A stretch of 11,823 bases of DNA from Aromatoleum sp. (GTDB lineage Bacteria; Pseudomonadota; Gammaproteobacteria; Burkholderiales; Casimicrobiaceae). The notes under the pieces were generated by a model that saw only the letters and a list, made by a program, of their open reading frames with translations, did no database searches and was not told the DNA's origin. The position numbers and the translations under genes are program-made. The DNA is taken from NCBI GenBank assembly GCA_010365205.1, contig JAAFGU010000039.1, forward strand, positions 1 through 11,823, in the 5' to 3' direction. This document shows positions 7,645 to 11,823 of this stretch, one piece after another; within the stretch, counting starts at the first letter, position 1, and every line of letters begins with the position of its first letter.

Positions 7645-8010
7645 CCCGCCGCGCGGTGTGGCGAGAGCCGCCGGCCTTTCCGGGCCGCGGTAGCGCTGTT
7701 CGTCGTCGTCATGGCGGCGGTGACCTTCAGGCGCTCCGCCGGCAGCTGCACACCCGCGTCCGCGAGCTGGACGTTGCCGCGCCGGTGGATGCCGCACGGA
7801 ACTGGCTGCCGCCGTCAGTTCTCTGGTTTGGAACCATTCGAGGCTTCAATGCCGGCCTGGCATCCGGCTGCAAGTCCGGGGCTTCGTCGCGTTAGCGGAT
7901 TCCCGGCTCGGCATGCCGCGCGGACGGTTTAGCCTACGGGCACGCGTCTTCGTCCTCGAAAGAGAGTGTGCATTCACTCCTGTTGCATTCTGCGGTCTGC
8001 TGGGCTGGTT

Positions 8011-8024
8011 CGACGCATGCGTCG
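8011..8024. repeat. Exact 14-base palindrome upstream of rpoH
   Basis: CGACGCATGCGTCG is fully self-complementary with no spacer and lies 117 bases before the CIRCE element. A gapless palindrome of this size is a plausible site for a dimeric DNA-binding protein. It matches no operator I recognise. Confidence 0.45.
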
Positions 8025-8107
8025 GAATGCGGCACCATCTTGGAAGCGCCAGTTCGGACGTCGATTGACGAGTCCTGAGGGACCGCGAAGCGACTGGGTA
8101 CGGTTAT

Positions 8108-8124
8108 CCGACTGTTTCAGTCGG
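8108..8124 (+). repeat. Short perfect hairpin just upstream of CIRCE
   Basis: CCGACTG and CAGTCGG flank a TTT loop, giving a 7-base-pair stem. No T-run follows, so it does not look like an ordinary terminator. It ends 16 bases before the CIRCE element and could be a regulator site or a structure in a longer upstream transcript. Confidence 0.5.
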
Positions 8125-8140
8125 GAACTTTGAGATGGTC

Positions 8141-8167
8141 TTAGCACTCAGATATGCCGAGTGCTAA
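8141..8167 (+). promoter_or_regulatory. CIRCE operator (HrcA binding site) controlling rpoH
   Basis: TTAGCACTC (8141-8149), nine spacer bases, and GAGTGCTAA (8159-8167) match the CIRCE consensus TTAGCACTC-N9-GAGTGCTAA at all 18 arm positions and with the exact spacing. CIRCE is the operator of HrcA, a heat-shock repressor that needs GroEL/GroES to stay active. It usually lies before groESL, hrcA or dnaK. Here the next gene is rpoH, whose start codon is 74 bases downstream. Promoter candidates overlap it: TTGAGA (8130-8135) with TATGCC (8153-8158) at 17-base spacing, or TTAGCA (8141-8146) with TAATAT (8165-8170) at 18 bases. Both are weak matches. Either way, bound HrcA would block initiation. 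The element itself is near certain; regulation of rpoH is inferred from position. Confidence 0.93.
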
Positions 8168-8226
8168 TATGCTGTCGGGTGGTTGGCGGCGCGCTGAAAG
8201 CGCTTGGCTGCACCGACGGCCCAACG

Positions 8227-8232
8227 AAGGAG
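8227..8232 (+). promoter_or_regulatory. Ribosome binding site supporting the GTG start of rpoH
   Basis: AAGGAG lies 9 bases before the GTG at 8242. The open frame extends upstream to 8161 inside CIRCE, so this site decides the start codon. It is not obviously sequestered by a complementary stretch nearby. Confidence 0.75.
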
Positions 8233-8241
8233 ATCGAAACC

Positions 8242-9096
8242 GTGCCCACGTCCACACTTGCGTTCCCGACCCCCGCATCGCTGGGGAGTCTGGACCACTA
8301 CATTCAGGCGGTGAACCGTTTCCCCCTGCTGACGGCCGAGCAGGAGGTGGCACTTGGCCGCACGCTCGTCCGCGAGAACGATATCGACGCGGCGAGGCAG
8401 CTCGTGTTGTCGCACCTGCGTCTCGTGGTTTCCGTCAGCCGCAACTACATGGGCTACGGCTTGCCGCAGGCGGACTTGATCCAGGAGGGAAACATCGGCT
8501 TGATGAAGGCGGTGCGCCGGTTCGACCCCGAACGGGGCGTCCGGCTCGTGTCGTTCGCGCTGCATTGGATCCGGGCCGAGATGCACGAGTACATCCTGCG
8601 CAACTGGCGGATGGTGAAGATCGCCACGACGAAGGCGCAACGCAAGCTGTTCTTCAACCTCCGCAGCATGCGCTCGAGCCTCGCCACGCTGTCGCCGACC
8701 GAGGCCCGGGCCATCGCGAAGGATCTGGGTGTCAAGCCCGAGGAAGTACTCGAAATGGAAACGCGGCTTACCGGCCGCGACGTGGCACTTGACCCGCAGC
8801 CGGACGACGACGGCAAGGCGGTATCGCCGCTCGCATACCTGACCGACACCGAGGATGAGCCGGCGCAGATTCTGGAGCGGCGCGAGACCGCCGCCAATCG
8901 CACCGCGGGATTGCGCGGCGCGCTGGCGAAGCTCGACGACCGCAGCCGGCGAATCATCGAAGCGCGGTGGTTGCGCGAAGATGACCCGGCGACGCTGCAG
9001 GACCTCGCCGACGAGTACGGGGTCTCGGCCGAGCGCATCCGGCAGATCGAGAGCAAGGCAATGAAGTCGATACGCGCGAAGATCGGCGCTACCTGA
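8242..9096 (+). CDS. rpoH: RNA polymerase heat-shock sigma factor sigma-32
   Basis: This 284-residue group 3 sigma factor directs RNA polymerase to heat-shock promoters. Region 1.2 is near residues 17-45. Region 2 runs from about 52 to 125, including DLIQEGNIGLMKAV (78-91), the core-binding segment, and RFDPERGVRLVSFALHWIRAEM, which recognises the -10 element. The diagnostic RpoH box QRKLFFNLR is at 133-141; only sigma-32 proteins carry it, and it overlaps the region linked to turnover by FtsH. Region 4 ends the protein, with a helix-turn-helix in TLQDLADEYGVSAERIRQIE (251-270) for -35 recognition. The GTG start has AAGGAG 9 bases upstream and gives an N-terminus of normal length. A perfect CIRCE element lies upstream, so transcription is probably repressed by HrcA. 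A strong terminator follows 19 bases after the stop codon, so rpoH is likely monocistronic. Confidence 0.97.
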   Translation: MPTSTLAFPTPASLGSLDHYIQAVNRFPLLTAEQEVALGRTLVRENDIDAARQLVLSHLRLVVSVSRNYMGYGLPQADLIQEGNIGLMKAVRRFDPERGVRLVSFALHWIRAEMHEYILRNWRMVKIATTKAQRKLFFNLRSMRSSLATLSPTEARAIAKDLGVKPEEVLEMETRLTGRDVALDPQPDDDGKAVSPLAYLTDTEDEPAQILERRETAANRTAGLRGALAKLDDRSRRIIEARWLREDDPATLQDLADEYGVSAERIRQIESKAMKSIRAKIGAT

Positions 9097-9115
9097 TCCC
9101 CGCGCAAGCGCACCC

Positions 9116-9150
9116 AGCGAAACGCCGGCTTCGGGCCGGCGTTTCGCTTT
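9116..9150. terminator. Strong hairpin terminator between rpoH and kup
   Basis: A perfect 14-base-pair stem, AGCGAAACGCCGGC with GCCGGCGTTTCGCT, closes a TTCGG loop at 9130-9134. The TTCG within it is the classic extra-stable tetraloop sequence. It begins 19 bases after the rpoH stop codon and 30 bases from the kup stop codon on the other strand. The stem is symmetric and sits between convergent genes, so it may serve both. T residues are present at the 3' side (GTTTCGCTTT) but there is no long uninterrupted T-run. Confidence 0.85.
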
Positions 9151-9178
9151 GGCGGTCCGGGCAGTTGGAGCCGCCGCT

Positions 9179-11059
9179 TCAGAGTTCGACCTGCGTGCCG
9201 AGTTCGACGACGCGGTTCGTCGGCACATGGAAGAAGTCCGTCGCCTTGACCGCCATCTTCGACAGCGCCACGAACAGCCGCTCGCGCCACAGCGCCATTC
9301 CCGGCGAAACCGTGGCGATCAGCGTCTCGCGCGAAACGAAGAACGACGTGTCCATCATGTCGAACTCGAGGCCTCGATCACCGCAGGTCTCGAGCAGCAG
9401 CGGAACGTCGGGCTCTTCGATAAAACCATAGTAGGAATCCACCTGCCAGAACTGGCACCCCAGCGCGGATATCGCGACCCGGTCGGCCGGGAGCACGCGC
9501 GGGATGTCGCGCGTATGGACGGTCATGAACACGACGCGGTCGTGCAGCACCTTGTTGTGCTTGAGGTTGTGCAACAACGCATGCGGGACCCGGTTCTGCG
9601 TCGACGTGAGGAACACGGCCGTGCCGGGCACGCGAGGCGGCGGGCTCTCGGAGATGCTTTCGATGAAGACGTCGAGTGGCATGGAGTCCTCGGCCAGCCG
9701 GTCCATCAGGATAGCGCGGCCCCGCTTCCACGTTGTGAGGAGCGTGAAGACGATGCCGCCAATCAGCAACGGAAACCAGCCGCCGTCCGGAATTTTGAGC
9801 GAGTTCGAGGCTAGGAACGCCAGATCGATGGCGAGCAGCGGCGCCGCAATCGCAACGGCGACCGGCAAGCGCCATTGCCATACCCGGGACATGACGACGA
9901 AGATCAGGACCGAATCGATCATCATCGCCATCGTCACCGCGATACCGTAGGCCGCGGCCAGATTGTCCGAATTGCGGAACCCGAGCACAAGAAGCGTCAC
10001 GGCGACGAATAGCGTCCAATTGATGAACGGCACGTAGATCTGGCCGATCTCGCGGTCCGACGTGTGCAGGATCTCGAGCCGCGGGCAATATCCCATCTGG
10101 ATCGCCTGACGCGTCAGCGAAAACGCGCCCGAGATCACGGCCTGCGACGCGATCACTGCCGCCATCGCCGCCAGGATCACCAGCGGCAGCAACGCCCACT
10201 GCGGCGCCAACAGATAGAACGGGTTCTTGATCGCAGCGCCGTCCGCGAGCACCAGCGCGCCCTGTCCGAAATAATTGAGCACCAGCGCCGGCATCACCGC
10301 GTATAGCCACGCACGGCGGATCGGCTTCGCGCCGAAATGCCCCATGTCCGCGTACAGCGCCTCGGTTCCGGTGACGGCCAGCACGATCGCGCCGAGGGAG
10401 AGGAACGCGGCAAGCGGCTTCGACACCACGAACGCGATCGCGTAATACGGGCTGAGCGCCGCAAGTACGCCGGGCCGCTCCAGGATTTGCAGGAGGCCAA
10501 GCACCGCGAGCGTGCCGAACCAGACGCACATCACCGGACCGAACAGCCCGCCAACCGACGCGGTGCCGCGCTTCTGTATCCAGAACAGGCCGACCAGAAT
10601 CGCCACCGAAACCGGAACCACGTAGGCGTGAAGCGCCGGGGTCATGATCTCGAGGCCCTCGACAGCGCCGAGCACCGTAATCGCCGGCGTTATCATTCCG
10701 TCGCCGTAAAACATCGCCGCGCCGAAGATGCCGAAGCCGACCAGCCACCAGCGTGTGCGCGAGCGTTGCTCGACCCCGCGCGACACGAGCGCCGTCAGCG
10801 CGAGGATGCCGCCCTCGCCCCGGTTGTCGGCGCGCATGATCAGCGTCACGTATTTCAGCGTGACGATGATGATGAGCGCCCAGAAAACGATCGAGAGGAG
10901 ACCGTAGACGTTTGCGACGTTGAGCGGCAGGCCGTGCTCGCCGGAGAACACCACGCGCATCGTGTACAGCGGCGAGGTCCCCACGTCGCCGAAGACGACG
11001 CCGAGGGCGCCGAGGACGAGCGGCGCCATGGGCTTCTTCGGGTCGGCGGGGGACGTCAA
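9179..11059 (-). CDS. kup: Low-affinity potassium transporter Kup
   Basis: This is a KUP/HAK/KT-family inner-membrane protein that takes up K+ with protons. It has about 12 hydrophobic segments in the first 440 residues and a cytoplasmic C-terminal tail of about 180. Family hallmarks are GALGVVFGDVGTSPLYTMR near the N-terminus, RADNRGEGGILALTAL, GAAMFYGDGMITPAITVLGAVEG, VLAVTGTEALYADMGHFG, and a closing FHVPTNRVVELGTQVEL. The TTG at 11059 gives MTSPADPKKPMAPLVLGAL and 626 residues, close to E. coli Kup (622) and with the usual 10 or so residues before the first membrane segment. An ATG at 11029 is the alternative (616 residues). Neither has a strong Shine-Dalgarno. The gene starts 32 bases after the NtrX-like regulator on the same strand and is probably co-transcribed with it. 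Confidence 0.95.
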   Translation of the reverse strand: MTSPADPKKPMAPLVLGALGVVFGDVGTSPLYTMRVVFSGEHGLPLNVANVYGLLSIVFWALIIIVTLKYVTLIMRADNRGEGGILALTALVSRGVEQRSRTRWWLVGFGIFGAAMFYGDGMITPAITVLGAVEGLEIMTPALHAYVVPVSVAILVGLFWIQKRGTASVGGLFGPVMCVWFGTLAVLGLLQILERPGVLAALSPYYAIAFVVSKPLAAFLSLGAIVLAVTGTEALYADMGHFGAKPIRRAWLYAVMPALVLNYFGQGALVLADGAAIKNPFYLLAPQWALLPLVILAAMAAVIASQAVISGAFSLTRQAIQMGYCPRLEILHTSDREIGQIYVPFINWTLFVAVTLLVLGFRNSDNLAAAYGIAVTMAMMIDSVLIFVVMSRVWQWRLPVAVAIAAPLLAIDLAFLASNSLKIPDGGWFPLLIGGIVFTLLTTWKRGRAILMDRLAEDSMPLDVFIESISESPPPRVPGTAVFLTSTQNRVPHALLHNLKHNKVLHDRVVFMTVHTRDIPRVLPADRVAISALGCQFWQVDSYYGFIEEPDVPLLLETCGDRGLEFDMMDTSFFVSRETLIATVSPGMALWRERLFVALSKMAVKATDFFHVPTNRVVELGTQVEL

Positions 11060-11091
11060 GGGGCAGGGCGGGCGTGGCAATCGGCGGCGGC

Positions 11092-11823
11092 TCAGCTGCC
11101 ATTTTCTTCGCCGCGGCGAGCAAAGCGAATGTTGAGCTGCTTCAATTTCCGATAAAGATGGGTGCGCTCGAGTCCCGCCTTTTCCGCAACGCGACTCATG
11201 TTGCTCTGCTCGCGCCCCAGCAACTGCTCGAAGTAGATCCGCTCGAAGGCCTCGCGCGCGTCGCGCAGCGGCAATTCGAAAAACCGGGCGGTGATTTCCG
11301 GCGCGACCGCGTGCTGCGCCGCGGCCGCCTCGCCGAGCAGCCGCTTGACGTGATCGGGCGTAATGTCGCCGTGCCCGGGATTGAGCACCAGGTTCGCGAT
11401 CACGTTCTGCAGGTGCTCGAGGTTGCCGGGCCAGTACGCATTGGCCAGCGTGGTCACCGCGGCGCCCTGCAGCGCCGCCAACGGCCGCGCGATGCCCTGC
11501 TGCGCGTTCTGCTGCTGCAGGGCAATGTCCCGCCAGAACCGTTCGATCAGCATCGGAATGTCCTCGCGCCGCGCGCGGAGCGGCGGCAGCAACACCGCCC
11601 CGACGGATAGCGCCGACAGCAGCGCCGCGTCGAATTTTCCTTCTGCCGCGAGGTTTCCGAGCGGCTCCACGCTGGTGCATACCAGCGTCACGCTTGCCTT
11701 CGCGAATTTCGGGAGCAGGAACGCGAGGCCCTTCTGTTCCGCCTTCGCGTACAGCCCGATCTCGGCACAATACAGCGTGCCGTCCCGAGCCTCCTCGAGC
11801 ACGGCGAGCGGGTTCGCCGCGAG
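11092..11823 (-). CDS. ntrX: NtrX-like response regulator, C-terminal part (runs off the right edge)
   Basis: The last 244 residues of an NtrC-superfamily regulator are visible; the receiver domain and front half of the AAA+ domain lie beyond the edge. The visible part starts at the Walker B region (GTLYCAEIG), passes LPPLRARREDIP (79-90) and the sensor II region WPGNLE (131-136), and ends in a Fis-type DNA-binding domain: LPLRDAREAFERIYFEQLLGREQ then MSRVAEKAGLERTHLYRKLKQLNIR. The LRDAREAFERIYFE and GLERTHLYRKLKQL blocks resemble NtrX rather than NtrC. The ATPase core is degenerate: Walker B reads A-E instead of D-E, the arginine-finger segment reads FDAALLSAL where NtrC has FREDLFHRL, and the sensor II arginine is glutamate. 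DNA binding is probably intact but sigma-54 activation is doubtful. kup follows 32 bases downstream. NtrX is the best fit; another NtrC-family member cannot be excluded. Confidence 0.75.
   Translation of the reverse strand, partial: LAANPLAVLEEARDGTLYCAEIGLYAKAEQKGLAFLLPKFAKASVTLVCTSVEPLGNLAAEGKFDAALLSALSVGAVLLPPLRARREDIPMLIERFWRDIALQQQNAQQGIARPLAALQGAAVTTLANAYWPGNLEHLQNVIANLVLNPGHGDITPDHVKRLLGEAAAAQHAVAPEITARFFELPLRDAREAFERIYFEQLLGREQSNMSRVAEKAGLERTHLYRKLKQLNIRFARRGEENGS

Larger units (their letters stand above)
7645..8140. other. Gene-poor region between ftsY and the rpoH operator
   Basis: About 500 bases hold no gene I can support. A plus-strand frame from a TTG at 7641 (overlapping the ftsY stop) to 7895 would encode 84 arginine-rich residues. 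Part of it has GC-biased third codon positions, but it resembles nothing I know. Base composition becomes less GC-rich after about 7805, as expected of non-coding DNA. From about 7960 onward there are several small symmetric elements: GAGTG/CACTC (7964-7979), a repeated TGCATTC (7969 and 7984), and two exact palindromes listed separately. It is best read as a long 5' regulatory region for rpoH, possibly including a decayed gene remnant. Confidence 0.5.

Noticed and set aside
6538..7797. Upstream continuation of the rsmD frame through ftsY
   Set aside because: The region is antisense to a complete ftsY; RsmD has a normal length from 6537.
7964..7979. GAGTG-N6-CACTC as a second, degenerate CIRCE
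   Set aside because: The arms are in the opposite order to CIRCE (TTAGCACTC then GAGTGCTAA) and only five bases long.
10337..11155. A 272-codon plus-strand open frame opposite kup
   Set aside because: Its composition (Arg/His/Glu-rich, low complexity) is typical of antisense shadows, and Kup on the minus strand is unmistakable.
11060..11770. Extension of the kup frame upstream over the regulator gene
   Set aside because: That part overlaps the regulator in another frame and would add a non-family domain; Kup has family-typical length from 11059 or 11029.

Overview
The window is a GC-rich stretch of a proteobacterial chromosome, most likely betaproteobacterial. The order TPR protein–lolB, the divergent rsmD–coaD–ferredoxin / ftsY arrangement, and an NtrX-like regulator beside a K+ transporter are all familiar from Burkholderiales and Rhodocyclales-type genomes. 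This placement is inferred from gene content, and no species can be named. I saw no insertion sequences, CRISPR arrays, tRNA or rRNA genes, or phage genes. This is core chromosome rather than an accessory island.

Layout, left to right. Positions 1-1843 (minus strand) hold an exported TPR-repeat protein followed, 8 bases later, by the first codons of lolB, an outer-membrane lipoprotein-insertion factor. Divergent from these, on the plus strand, are mutM (8-oxoguanine DNA glycosylase) and a 655-residue dynamin-like GTPase, ending at a palindromic terminator near 4945. A minus-strand cluster rsmD > coaD > ferredoxin (6537 down to 5122) follows, encoding a 16S rRNA methyltransferase, a coenzyme A synthesis enzyme and a 2[4Fe-4S] ferredoxin. 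It is divergent from ftsY (SRP receptor, plus strand, 6685-7644). Then comes about 600 bases without a convincing gene, leading into rpoH (sigma-32, plus strand, 8242-9096), which ends at a very strong hairpin terminator. The right end is minus strand: the C-terminal two thirds or so of an NtrX-like regulator (cut by the window edge) and, just downstream, kup (K+ uptake).

The most interesting signal is a perfect CIRCE operator, TTAGCACTC-N9-GAGTGCTAA, at 8141-8167, 74 bases before the rpoH start codon. CIRCE is the binding site of the heat-shock repressor HrcA, whose activity depends on GroE. Its position suggests that this organism places sigma-32 itself under HrcA control, which would join the two classical heat-shock circuits into one cascade. 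The same upstream region carries two more exact palindromes (8011-8024, 8108-8124), and it lacks the ftsE and ftsX genes that separate ftsY from rpoH in E. coli.

Two other points deserve attention. The NtrX-like regulator has lost the Walker B aspartate, both arginine-finger positions and the sensor II arginine of its AAA+ domain but keeps an intact Fis-type DNA-binding end. The dynamin-like GTPase has an alanine in place of the first glycine of its P-loop. No clearly new multi-gene system is visible.
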